A program made the position numbers and the translations under genes. Under the pieces are notes generated by a model, which had not been told where the DNA came from, did not search any database, and worked only from the letters and a program-made list of their open reading frames with translations. From DSXH01 sp964532065 (GTDB lineage Bacteria; Bacteroidota; Ignavibacteria; Ignavibacteriales; Melioribacteraceae), in the NCBI GenBank assembly GCA_964532065.1, contig CAZHHG010000005.1:1-64000 (forward strand): a DNA stretch of 64,000 nt. Reading direction: 5' to 3'. How positions within the stretch are numbered: position 1 is the first letter of the stretch; every line of letters starts with the position of its first letter. Positions 1-8,335 of the stretch are shown here, in pieces.

Positions 1-1169
1 TTATTCACTCATCGGAATTCAGACGTCTTCAGGGAAAGACTCAGGTCTTCCTGCCCGGTGAATACGATTTTTACAGAACCCGTCTTACACATTCTATTGA
101 AGTTGCTCAGATCGGCCGGTCTATTTGCAATTATCTACGTTCCTCGTGTGCCGATTGCCTATCGGACGAATTCTACGTTGACCCCGATCTTGTAGAATCG
201 GTCTGTCTTGCCCACGACCTCGGGCATCCCCCGTTCGGACATGCCGGCGAAAGAACTATTAATAAATTAATGAGTCCTTACGGAGGTTTCGAAGGAAACG
301 CGCAGACGCTTAGACTCATAACAGAAACGTTTTACAGATCCGAGGATTCCAGGCGCGGAATGAATCCCACAAGGGCTTTTCTGGATGGAATTCTAAAATA
401 CAAAGCGCTATTTAATAATTTCAAAAATCCTGAAAATCATTTTATATACAACGATCAGAAAAAATATATTGAGTTTGTCTTCGGGAAGAAGAGTTACGGC
501 GGTGAATTTTCCTCGCCCAAAGAATTGAATAAATTCAGAAGCATCGAGTGCCAGATAATGGATTGGGCAGATGATACCGCCTATGCAGTTAACGACCTGG
601 TAGATAGTATCTCCGGCGGATTTATTACCATTGCAAAACTGGTTCAATGGCAACAGCAACACAAATTGACTGATTATCAGAACGAGATTGTAAATGAAAT
701 GGTTGAGTGGATTAAGTCCGGAAAATTCAAACCGAAATTCGGTATTCAAATCGGCGACTTTGTAAAAGCCTGCAGCCTTAGTAAAAGAAAGACCTTCCTT
801 GATAAGCTGACCAACCGTTACAGTCTCGAACTAAAAATTTCAAAAAAAGTCTTCGAAAAGGCCGAGTTATATAAAAGAATTTCGGTTGAGCTGGTCTTCC
901 GTTCTCCGCAGCTTCATCAGATGGAATACAAGGGAAAATATATGATCGGTAAAATGTTCAACCTGTTCAAAGAGAACTATATCGATTCTACCGGAAAAAT
1001 GAAATTGCTGCCGGAATTTACAGACAGGATAATACGCGGAGAGAGAAATAAAGCTGAAAGAGCCCGCCTTGTGTGCGACCAGATAGCCGGAATGACCGAC
1101 TCGTATGCGATGCGAACATACAGGCGCCTGTTTGATCCCGATTACTCTTCTATTGCGGATTTAGTATAA
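1..1169 (+). CDS. dgt: Deoxyguanosinetriphosphate triphosphohydrolase (dGTPase), 5' truncated by window edge
   Basis: The reading frame is open from base 3 with no upstream stop, so the gene starts before the window; 388 residues are visible. It is an HD-superfamily dNTP triphosphohydrolase that releases deoxynucleoside plus triphosphate and helps set dNTP pools. The signature is clear: RLQGKTQVF near visible residue 9, the first metal His in RLTHSIEVAQ (H30), the HD pair in LAHDLGHPPFGHAGE (H71, D72), and the last metal Asp in the DWADDTAY segment about 115 residues later. An ATG at 270 lies downstream of the HD motif and cannot be the true start. It converges on ispH with 29 bases between the stops and no obvious terminator. 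The exact dNTP preference cannot be read from sequence. Confidence 0.93.
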   Translation, partial: IHSSEFRRLQGKTQVFLPGEYDFYRTRLTHSIEVAQIGRSICNYLRSSCADCLSDEFYVDPDLVESVCLAHDLGHPPFGHAGERTINKLMSPYGGFEGNAQTLRLITETFYRSEDSRRGMNPTRAFLDGILKYKALFNNFKNPENHFIYNDQKKYIEFVFGKKSYGGEFSSPKELNKFRSIECQIMDWADDTAYAVNDLVDSISGGFITIAKLVQWQQQHKLTDYQNEIVNEMVEWIKSGKFKPKFGIQIGDFVKACSLSKRKTFLDKLTNRYSLELKISKKVFEKAELYKRISVELVFRSPQLHQMEYKGKYMIGKMFNLFKENYIDSTGKMKLLPEFTDRIIRGERNKAERARLVCDQIAGMTDSYAMRTYRRLFDPDYSSIADLV

Positions 1170-1198
1170 CAGAAATTGGTTATTGTATTTGAATGATT

Positions 1199-2419
1199 TT
1201 ACTGAAGACCGTGTAATACTTTTTTTACATCGGCGCTGTTTTCGAAAAATCCGATCAGTTTGTTCAGTACATCATCTACAATTGAATCCGGGCAGGAAGC
1301 ACCGCTCGTTACGGCAATAACTACCGGCCGTTTTAGGGGGAGAAAGTTTTCGGTTAACACTTCCGAATGCTTGTGCAGATCATAATGTAAAATTCTCTGG
1401 CCGGAAATAATTTTTTCCGCTTTCGAGATAAAGTAGGTCGGGAATTTTTCTTCCAGCAATTCAACAAGGTGTGATGTGTTGGAACTGTTATATCCGCCAA
1501 CAACAATCGCAAGGTCTGCTTTCTCCTCCATCAAACCCAGTGTAGCCGACTGATTGTCGTTAGTTGCGTAGCAGAGGGTATCCCGGGTGTCGGCAAAATG
1601 TTTTTTAATATTTTCCGGGCCAAATTTTTCTATCATTGTTTCCCGGATTAAATTAGCAATGGCCTCGGTTTCACTCGCAAGCATTGTGGTTTGATTTACA
1701 ACTCCCACTTTCATCAGATCTTTTTCAACATTAAACTCACTTGAGTATTTCCCCCGGAAAAACTGGTAGAATTGATCTGGCGGAATTTCACCCGAAATAA
1801 TTTTACATAAAAACCGGGTTTCGTCAATATCCCGAACTATCAAAGATGGTGAGTTCAATGTGCTGTGAGAAAAGGTTGCTCTGGTTTCTTCGTGTTTATG
1901 CTTGCCGTGAATAATAATCGTGTAATCTTCTTTACCAATAGCTTCGGCACGGTTCCAGACTTTTTCAACGAACGGACACGTCGTATTGTACTTAACGGTA
2001 TCAATTCCTTTTTCTTTAAGGAGATTTTCTATTTCTATAGTAGTTCCGAATGCGGGAATAATAACAATATCTTCAGAGCTGATTTCGTCCCACCGGATAA
2101 ATTGTTTGCCGTAATTATCCATAATAAATCTTATGCCCCTGCTGTTCAGGTCTTCATTCACATGCGGGTTATGAATCATTTCGCTAAGAAGAAAAATCCG
2201 CTTGCCGGGATTTTCGCTAATGGTTCTGTATGCAATCTCGATTGCGTTTTCGACGCCGTAGCAGAAGCCGAAGTGACGGGCAATCAAAAAGACCACCGAG
2301 CCAAAATCGAGCCGGGTCGGTTTAAAATCTTTTTTCCGCGGATCTTCTTTTTTACGAAGTTCCTTGATATGAGAAATAATCGAACTTTTGTAGTGTGATG
2401 GGATATCGAATTTTTTCAT
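1199..2419 (-). CDS. ispH: 4-hydroxy-3-methylbut-2-enyl diphosphate reductase, long form
   Basis: Last enzyme of the MEP (non-mevalonate) isoprenoid pathway: it reduces HMBPP to IPP and DMAPP with a 4Fe-4S cluster. The three cluster cysteines are recognisable as C53 (GFCYGVENA), C148 (NTTCPFVEKVW) and C283 (DTLCYATNDNQ). Substrate-site motifs IHNPHVNEDL, IIHGKHKHEET and NQTTMLASET are present. At 406 residues it belongs to the long form typical of cyanobacteria and plants rather than the roughly 315-residue E. coli type, with a 40-residue N-terminal extension, an insertion around residues 205-235, and GASCPD where the short form has GASAPD. The ATG at 2419 is kept. The DUF2911 gene lies 51 bases upstream on the same strand, so co-transcription is possible but not functionally suggestive. 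Confidence 0.93.
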   Translation of the reverse strand: MKKFDIPSHYKSSIISHIKELRKKEDPRKKDFKPTRLDFGSVVFLIARHFGFCYGVENAIEIAYRTISENPGKRIFLLSEMIHNPHVNEDLNSRGIRFIMDNYGKQFIRWDEISSEDIVIIPAFGTTIEIENLLKEKGIDTVKYNTTCPFVEKVWNRAEAIGKEDYTIIIHGKHKHEETRATFSHSTLNSPSLIVRDIDETRFLCKIISGEIPPDQFYQFFRGKYSSEFNVEKDLMKVGVVNQTTMLASETEAIANLIRETMIEKFGPENIKKHFADTRDTLCYATNDNQSATLGLMEEKADLAIVVGGYNSSNTSHLVELLEEKFPTYFISKAEKIISGQRILHYDLHKHSEVLTENFLPLKRPVVIAVTSGASCPDSIVDDVLNKLIGFFENSADVKKVLHGLQ

Positions 2420-2470
2420 TTTCTAATATTTATTGACTTTAAAACAGAACACAATTAGCGTTGAAAAAAT

Positions 2471-3313
2471 TCACATGCTGCTTTTTATCTGCTTTTCAAG
2501 GAAATCGACCTGAGAAAAAAATGAATCCCAGTTTTTATCGGTTCTTCCTACTTCGCGGCACTTTTCAATTGTTCTAAGAGCCTCTACATACTTTTTCAGT
2601 GCAAAAAGTATTTTTGCTTTAAAGAAATAAGAAACATATCCGCCCCCGTACAAAACAGCTTTATCGGCCCAGCCGATAGCTTCGTCGAGAAACACTTCCT
2701 TCTCGGCCGCAAATTTAACACATGCGTTATATACAGACGGATCCTGAGGACTTTTATTAATTGCTTCTTTCATTTTGAGATAGGCCTGGTTTGCTAAATC
2801 GGAAGTAACAACAAAAGAGATCTGAATATTTTCCCAGTTCATCAATACTAGGCACGAAGCATCGGAGACCTCCGAAAAACAGAACTGAAGCTGCTCAACA
2901 AATCGTGACTGGGCCGGTTTAACGGAGAATCTTATGTAATCGTGTTCTGGCTTATAACTTAATCCCCAAATTTTAGACTCGCTGTTTAAGATCAAAATCC
3001 AATCATTTTCTGCGGGAATTATAAAGAAGGAATAGATTCCGGCGGCAACTTTATTTCCCGCAATCGTGACGTCGGTATTAAACTGTATTGTGGTTGCTTC
3101 ATTTGCGCCTGCTCTCCAGACTTTATCGTAAGGTACCAGAGCGCCCCAAATTTTTCTGCTGTGAACCGAAGGGCGGCTGTAATTTATTGTTATTGTTGTA
3201 TATCCGAAGGTCTGAGAAACCGTTGCCTGGGGACTTACCCTGGGCGGTTCGAACTGTGCGTTCAATGTTAATACAAACAGAAAAAATAACGAGACCGTTA
3301 AATGCTTTTTCAT
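2471..3313 (-). CDS. Exported DUF2911 domain protein with C-terminal TPR-like region
   Basis: The start is set at the ATG at 3313, because it is followed directly by a signal peptide (MKKHLTVSLFFLFVLTLNAQ); an earlier in-frame start would put 29 non-hydrophobic residues before it. The mature protein has a DUF2911 domain at about residues 22-170, with SQTFGYTTITINYSRPSV, a tryptophan-rich turn (KIWGALVPYDKVWRAGANE) and AAGIYSFFIIP. A helical region at about 185-280 holds alanine/leucine spacing like tetratricopeptide repeats. DUF2911 proteins are common in Bacteroidota, are usually periplasmic or secreted, and have no assigned reaction. No catalytic residues can be named. It is followed after 51 bases by ispH. 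Confidence 0.85.
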   Translation of the reverse strand: MKKHLTVSLFFLFVLTLNAQFEPPRVSPQATVSQTFGYTTITINYSRPSVHSRKIWGALVPYDKVWRAGANEATTIQFNTDVTIAGNKVAAGIYSFFIIPAENDWILILNSESKIWGLSYKPEHDYIRFSVKPAQSRFVEQLQFCFSEVSDASCLVLMNWENIQISFVVTSDLANQAYLKMKEAINKSPQDPSVYNACVKFAAEKEVFLDEAIGWADKAVLYGGGYVSYFFKAKILFALKKYVEALRTIEKCREVGRTDKNWDSFFSQVDFLEKQIKSSM

Positions 3314-3408
3314 TTCATTATCCCGACTAAACATATTGATTTGTGCTGTATATAAACCGCTGCTGAAAGTTAATGAAAGACGGCAAACAAATCTAATCAT
3401 TAATATTT

Positions 3409-3780
3409 CTATAATTCGTCGAACCTTTTACTAAACATTTTGTGGGAGGTCAGAGTCAATTTGGCGAGATGCTGAAATAACTCTTTATCGGGCTCCTTAA
3501 AATTAAAACACGATTTCCCCTGCATTCTTTTTTTCAGAAGAGAAGGAATTTCCTTTACAAGTTCAGGATACATATAAACCGGCATTAGATGATAACTAAC
3601 ATAATTCTTCTTTATCTGAACGGAGGCGAACCAGAGCTCTTTCTTAAACTTTTCTGAATAAGGTCCGATTAAATGATAATTTTCCTTACCATCGTCTTTA
3701 ACGGTCATCCCCTTTTCAAATTTTTTCAAAATCTTTTTCAACTCGGAATAAACGTTTAGGAATTCTTTACCTGAATTCAT
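3409..3780 (-). CDS. Small conserved hypothetical protein, DUF1801-like
   Basis: A 123-residue soluble protein without signal peptide or membrane segment. The start is placed at the ATG at 3780, because GGAAAGGGG lies six bases before it; the upstream ATG at 3798 has no such site. The central segment (VSYHLMPVYMYPELVKEIP) and the GKSCFNFK turn resemble the DUF1801/YdhG fold, in which a small alpha/beta domain of unknown activity ends with a basic loop and a C-terminal helix. The assignment is by general resemblance only. It lies downstream of a terminator and 95 bases upstream of the DUF2911 gene, so it may be the first gene of a short minus-strand unit with DUF2911 and ispH. Confidence 0.6.
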   Translation of the reverse strand: MNSGKEFLNVYSELKKILKKFEKGMTVKDDGKENYHLIGPYSEKFKKELWFASVQIKKNYVSYHLMPVYMYPELVKEIPSLLKKRMQGKSCFNFKEPDKELFQHLAKLTLTSHKMFSKRFDEL

Positions 3781-3810
3781 TGTGCTTCCCCTTTCCAATT
3801 TATAATAAGC

Positions 3811-3835
3811 AAAAAGGGCTGATAAAATCAGCCCC
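3811..3835 (-). terminator. Rho-independent terminator after the BNR-type exoprotein gene
   Basis: Read on the minus strand, GGGCTGAT-TTT-ATCAGCCC forms a perfect 8-bp stem followed by five T. It begins nine bases after the stop of the gene ending at 3844 and separates it from the next minus-strand gene. Confidence 0.85.
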
Positions 3836-3843
3836 GATAAAGA

Positions 3844-5127
3844 TTACTTCATTAGAATCATTTTTTTCACACTACTAAAGCCTCCGGAAGTCAGCCGGTA
3901 GAAATAAATTCCACTCGACAGATTCGATCCGTCAAATTCATAGGAATATTTTCCTGCTGCAAATTCGCTGTTTATAAGTTCTTTCACTTCTCTTCCGAGA
4001 GAGTCGAAAATTTTTAATGTTACATGCTGCAATTCAGGTATCGAAAACTCGATTTTAGTAACAGGATTAAATGGGTTGGGATAATTCTGATTAAGGAAAT
4101 ATTCCGATGGTAGTTCATCAATTTTGCTAACCGTCGCGGCTATCTGTACGGGTGTTTTATATAACCCGAAAGGAACTATACCGGCGGAAAAATGATAAAG
4201 GAACGCGTAAGATGAATTTACCGCCAGGTTGTAAGTTTCTACCTGATTACCGGGCGGAAGTCCGGATCCAACCTTCTGCCAGGAATCACCATTATTATCG
4301 GATTGATATATATCCTGGTTCCCGTCAGCAAGAACAATTGAAATAAATAAACTGTTGCCTCTACTTTGAATATCCCTTATGGTGGGTGGTTGGTTAGACA
4401 TTAATGGAAGGCCTGTCTGAGTTTTTACCCAACCGCTTAAATTTACCGGCATTCTAACCAGACCTACGTTTGAGTAACCGAAGAAATACCCGTTGAAATA
4501 ATATATACCCCGCAATTTTCCCGATACGGAAAGATCGGGATTCAACTGAGTCCATGATGTTTTCGCTTCGTTCGATACAAAAGCTCCGTCTATAGTACAT
4601 GTATAAACCCACCTGCTTCCGGAAGATGCAACGTCTGTTCCGCCAAGAATTTTAACATTATCAACAACAATCTCTGTCCACGAATTACCTTTATCGGACG
4701 ATTTAAAAAATGATGAGCGGTCCGTTACAGCAAACAACTCGTTGCTGTTATAAGTAAGGTTAATGATATTTGCGTTTGCCGGGGGTGTTATTTGAGAGGA
4801 AGTTTGCGCCCAGCTCGCTCCATTATCATTTGAAAAGTAGAAAGCATAGCGGTTGCTGCTTTGCAGATAGACCATAGCCACAATGCTTGTTCCCGCGCTC
4901 ACCATATTTTTTACAGGAGCTTGAAATGAGGATGTTATCTCGGTCCAGGTGTCCCCGTTGTTTGAAGACCGGAATGTCTGCGTTCCATAATGAAATAAAT
5001 AGTTTTCATGCATCAAGAGCTTTCCGGTATTACCAAGATTCCTTTCGAGTATTTTCTGCCACTGAGCGTTTACCGGCGAAATAATCAACATTAAGAGGAC
5101 TGCGAGAATACTTAGTTTGTTTTTCAT
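3844..5127 (-). CDS. Secreted BNR/sialidase-type beta-propeller protein with type IX sorting domain
   Basis: A 427-residue exported protein. A signal peptide (SILAVLLMLIISPVNAQ) is followed by repeated strands with Asp-box-like motifs: SNNGDTW, SNDNGASW, SSDKGNSW and SDNNGDSW. These are typical of BNR repeats and Ycf48-like propellers. From about residue 345 the protein ends with the type IX C-terminal sorting domain (NYPNPFNPVTKIEFSIPE, then SSGIYFYRL and a final K), which is known to route proteins across the outer membrane and be removed there. No catalytic residues for sialidase are evident, so binding or adhesion is as likely as hydrolysis. A paralogue lies immediately upstream at 5263-6579, and a terminator follows the stop. 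Confidence 0.9.
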   Translation of the reverse strand: MKNKLSILAVLLMLIISPVNAQWQKILERNLGNTGKLLMHENYLFHYGTQTFRSSNNGDTWTEITSSFQAPVKNMVSAGTSIVAMVYLQSSNRYAFYFSNDNGASWAQTSSQITPPANANIINLTYNSNELFAVTDRSSFFKSSDKGNSWTEIVVDNVKILGGTDVASSGSRWVYTCTIDGAFVSNEAKTSWTQLNPDLSVSGKLRGIYYFNGYFFGYSNVGLVRMPVNLSGWVKTQTGLPLMSNQPPTIRDIQSRGNSLFISIVLADGNQDIYQSDNNGDSWQKVGSGLPPGNQVETYNLAVNSSYAFLYHFSAGIVPFGLYKTPVQIAATVSKIDELPSEYFLNQNYPNPFNPVTKIEFSIPELQHVTLKIFDSLGREVKELINSEFAAGKYSYEFDGSNLSSGIYFYRLTSGGFSSVKKMILMK

Positions 5128-5262
5128 CTTAATACCAGCCCGTTTTTAAGTTAACATAAATAAAATTATTAAATTTTTTCGATAGATAATAATTCAATGC
5201 CATCATCAATCATCCTCGCAGTCATTTCTGCTGGAAATGCAGCTAATTCGGCTTTTCATTTA

Positions 5263-6579
5263 TTACTTGATCAGTATCATTTTTTTTACATCGCTGAAAT
5301 TTGCTGTATTCAGTCTGTAGAAATAAATTCCACTAGACAGATTCGATCCGTCAAATTCAAAACTGTAGCTACCCGCATTTAACTCCCGGTTTATCAGGGA
5401 GGATATTTCTCTTCCTGTTAGATCATATATTTTCAGTGAAACTAGTTGTGTTGCCGGTATTGAAAAGCTGATCTTTGTCGACGGATTAAACGGATTCGGA
5501 TAGTTCTGTAAAAGAGAATATTGTGAGGGTAAATTATCCAGGCTTTTTATTGATGTTGGTGAGATTCCGGTTTTATAAAGTCCTGTTTTAGATTCATCAA
5601 CCGTCGACCCGCTTTGAGTTTGATTGTAAAGAAATAAATCCGTTGAGGTTGCTGTTATTGAGCTAATCGAATTCCCGGGACTTACTGTCGCGGGCAAACC
5701 AGTAGAATTAAGTTTCGTCCAGCTTGAGCCTCCATCATTGGATGAGTACACCGAGCCCTGACCGGTTAGAAAACCCACATAATATACAAATAGTAGATTG
5801 CCGTATCCGGCCATTGATTTGGGAATTTCAAACGTAAGGACGTCGGGAAGCCCTGTTGTTGGGTCCCAGCTTTGGGTATTGTTGTTAAATTTAAATAATC
5901 CACCGCCAGAGGGTATACCGTAAATCGTTCCATTATAATAATAAACTGATGATATTGTAACAGAGGCTGGATTTTTTATTTCCCAACTTTGGCCGCCGTT
6001 TGTTGAAACGACAGCTCCAGTTCCTAATATAACCGAGACAAAATTATTTCCGCTTACGGCGAGTGAAATCAGATTACCGCTCGCTGAAGTGTTAATAATT
6101 TTTTCGGTCCAAGTAACGCCGTTATTAGTCGAAGTATAAAACGATTTACGGTTCGAAATTGCATATAATGTATTTCCATCGGCGGTCATAGAAAGTATAG
6201 CTCCGTTACCGGTAACAGACGGAATGTTTGATCGTTCAGTCCAGTTCACGCCATTATCACTGGAAACATAAAAACGATAAATGCCCGAGCCCAGCGTTGT
6301 TGTTACGGCAAAAACCTCTTCTTTATAACTGAAAACAGAATAGACATCATAAGGAAATTTGTCCGCGATGCTCGTCCATGTTGTACCTCCGTTATCCGAA
6401 CGATACATTTTAAACCCGTTGAAATTCCCTGTTAAAAATAGAGTGGATTTATGTGAAAACAGATTCCCCCCAACTCCAGCAGTTTGCCCGCTTACTTTTA
6501 CCCATTGTGCTTTAACTTGTGAAACAAGAATAAACAAAACAACAAAGAATGATAACCATTTCGACATTCTTATTGACAT
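5263..6579 (-). CDS. Secreted BNR/sialidase-type beta-propeller protein with type IX sorting domain (tandem paralogue)
   Basis: A 438-residue paralogue of the gene at 3844-5127 with the same layout: signal peptide (WLSFFVVLFILVSQVKAQ), Asp-box-like repeats (SDNGGTTW, SSDNGVNW, STNNGVTW, STNGGQSW, SSNDGGSSW) and a C-terminal sorting domain beginning NYPNPFNPSTKISFSIP. The ATG at 6579 is supported by AAAGGAG seven bases upstream. The two paralogues are diverged in the propeller but share a nearly identical 43-base stretch in the sorting-domain DNA (see findings). No enzymatic residues can be assigned. Adhesion or polymer binding on the cell surface is an inference from the fold and secretion route. 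Confidence 0.9.
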   Translation of the reverse strand: MSIRMSKWLSFFVVLFILVSQVKAQWVKVSGQTAGVGGNLFSHKSTLFLTGNFNGFKMYRSDNGGTTWTSIADKFPYDVYSVFSYKEEVFAVTTTLGSGIYRFYVSSDNGVNWTERSNIPSVTGNGAILSMTADGNTLYAISNRKSFYTSTNNGVTWTEKIINTSASGNLISLAVSGNNFVSVILGTGAVVSTNGGQSWEIKNPASVTISSVYYYNGTIYGIPSGGGLFKFNNNTQSWDPTTGLPDVLTFEIPKSMAGYGNLLFVYYVGFLTGQGSVYSSNDGGSSWTKLNSTGLPATVSPGNSISSITATSTDLFLYNQTQSGSTVDESKTGLYKTGISPTSIKSLDNLPSQYSLLQNYPNPFNPSTKISFSIPATQLVSLKIYDLTGREISSLINRELNAGSYSFEFDGSNLSSGIYFYRLNTANFSDVKKMILIK

Positions 6580-6786
6580 GAACCGACTCCTTTAATTAAT
6601 AAATATTGATTAGAACGTGAAAATATTATTAATCAACTCTTTATAGATTTAATTTGAATTGCGGTCGGCTGTGTTTAACCGGCAGAATATAAATTACCGG
6701 AGCGACCATTTACTGATTGAGCGTCGATAAAATACAAAAAGTCTTATTATTATCAATGGGGGGGGGTAATAAAAAAATAGAAGATA

Positions 6787-8262
6787 TCAGGAGCCCTTTA
6801 GGTTGTCGAGAGCGCTTTGATAAAGTTGAACATACTTTTCTGCCGATCTCTTCCAGGAATAATCTTTATTCATTCCGTTAAGTTGAATTTTCCGCCAAAC
6901 ATCCTTGAGCTTAAAATCATTGACGGCTCTCTGAACAGAGTGAATCAGGGCGTTGGCTGTATAATCCTGAAAAGAATATCCAGTGCCTATCTCTTTACCT
7001 TTGGCCAGGAATTCATTCCAATCCTGAACTGTATCTGCCAGGCCTCCTGTTTTCCGGACGACAGGAACCGTTCCGTATTTGAGCGAATAGATCTGGTTAA
7101 GCCCGCATGGTTCGTAATAAGAAGGCATAAGAAAAATATCCGCACCGGCTTCTATCAGATGGGCAAGCTCGTTATTGAATCCGAAATAGACCGATACTCT
7201 ATCGGGAAAATGATTTCTCGCGTGCTGAAACATTTCTTCATATTTGTATTCGCCGCTACCGAGTATGATCCATTGAGCATCCAGCTCCATCAGATGGTTT
7301 AATGCATGAGCAATTATATCCAATCCTTTCTGTGCAACGAGTCGGGATACTATACCGATAACCGGAACATTTACATCAAAACGAAGATGAAGATGATCTA
7401 AAAGAAATTTTTTGTTTTTTACTTTTCCCGAAAGGTCATTTATTGAATACTTATGCGGGATGAATTTATCGGTTTCCGGGTTCCAGATATTATAATCAAC
7501 GCCGTTTAATATTCCGGAAAAGTCTCTTATCCTGAACGATAAAGGAACCTGCATACCATATCCAAAAGCGGGTGTAAGAAGTTCTCGGGCATAAGTTTCG
7601 CTTACCGTATTAATTGCATGAGCAGAATAGATGCCCGCTTTCAAAAAGTTTATACCCCCTTCATATTCCCCTATCCCGCCGTGTAAATAATATTTTTCTT
7701 TTATCTCCGCTTTAGCGAAAGAACTTTTTGCAAATTGTCCCTGATAGGCAACGTTATGTATTGTAAGAACCGAGGCGGTAGAGTCGAACATTCGATCCCA
7801 CGAATAATTGTCTCTTAATAGCAGTGGAATTAATGCTGTCTGCCAGTCGTTGCAGTGAATTATATCCGGTGACCAACCGATGCGTTGTAAAACTTCTATT
7901 ACTCCCTTTTGAAAAAGAATAAATCTTTCGTCTTCATCAATATCATTCGTGTAGATTCTGAACCGGTGAAAAAAATGAGGACAATCGATAAAATAGACTT
8001 CTACATTAGAACCGGGCAATAAAGCTTTGTGAACATGGGTCTGGTGAACTCTTCCGTCAACACGAACAGGTATTTCTCCGATATCCCATTGATAATGAAG
8101 GCCGTGTTCCGCCTCTCCGAAAGTATTGTATTTAGGCATGAATATTTTGACCTCGTGGCCAAGTAGAGCAATTTCTTTCGGAAGTGACCCGGCAACATCA
8201 GCAAGACCGCCCGTCTTTGCGTAGGGAAAAACTTCGCTCGATACAAATGCAATTTTCATCAT
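6787..8262 (-). CDS. glgA: Glycogen (starch) synthase, ADP-glucose type, GT5
   Basis: Transfers glucose from ADP-glucose to the non-reducing end of glycogen; cytosolic. It is a GT-B fold GT5 enzyme of 491 residues, the usual bacterial length. The N-terminal sugar-nucleotide loop KTGGLADVAGSLP carries K16, and the C-terminal catalytic region EPCGLNQIYSLKYG is followed by a second KTGGLADTV. TIHNVAYQGQF and the NGVDYNIWNP motif of GT5 are also present. Three start codons are stacked (TTG 8265, ATG 8262, ATG 8259); the first ATG is chosen, and none has a good ribosome site. No other glycogen genes adjoin it; the ADP-forming acyl-CoA synthetase lies 73 bases upstream on the same strand. Confidence 0.95.
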   Translation of the reverse strand: MMKIAFVSSEVFPYAKTGGLADVAGSLPKEIALLGHEVKIFMPKYNTFGEAEHGLHYQWDIGEIPVRVDGRVHQTHVHKALLPGSNVEVYFIDCPHFFHRFRIYTNDIDEDERFILFQKGVIEVLQRIGWSPDIIHCNDWQTALIPLLLRDNYSWDRMFDSTASVLTIHNVAYQGQFAKSSFAKAEIKEKYYLHGGIGEYEGGINFLKAGIYSAHAINTVSETYARELLTPAFGYGMQVPLSFRIRDFSGILNGVDYNIWNPETDKFIPHKYSINDLSGKVKNKKFLLDHLHLRFDVNVPVIGIVSRLVAQKGLDIIAHALNHLMELDAQWIILGSGEYKYEEMFQHARNHFPDRVSVYFGFNNELAHLIEAGADIFLMPSYYEPCGLNQIYSLKYGTVPVVRKTGGLADTVQDWNEFLAKGKEIGTGYSFQDYTANALIHSVQRAVNDFKLKDVWRKIQLNGMNKDYSWKRSAEKYVQLYQSALDNLKGS

Positions 8263-8335
8263 CAACCGGAATTATTATTGAAACAAAAATAATTAAAGAA
8301 ATTTGAAATTGTGGTTCTTGTTTAGAGAAACCCGA

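Noticed and set aside
1865..2398. Plus-strand frame opposite ispH (177 codons)
   Set aside because: Antisense to a well-supported ispH; low-complexity aromatic content with no motif.
6758..6766. Run of nine G downstream of glgA
   Set aside because: A homopolymer possibly prone to slippage, but it is not in a coding or promoter position that would make it a phase-variation switch.
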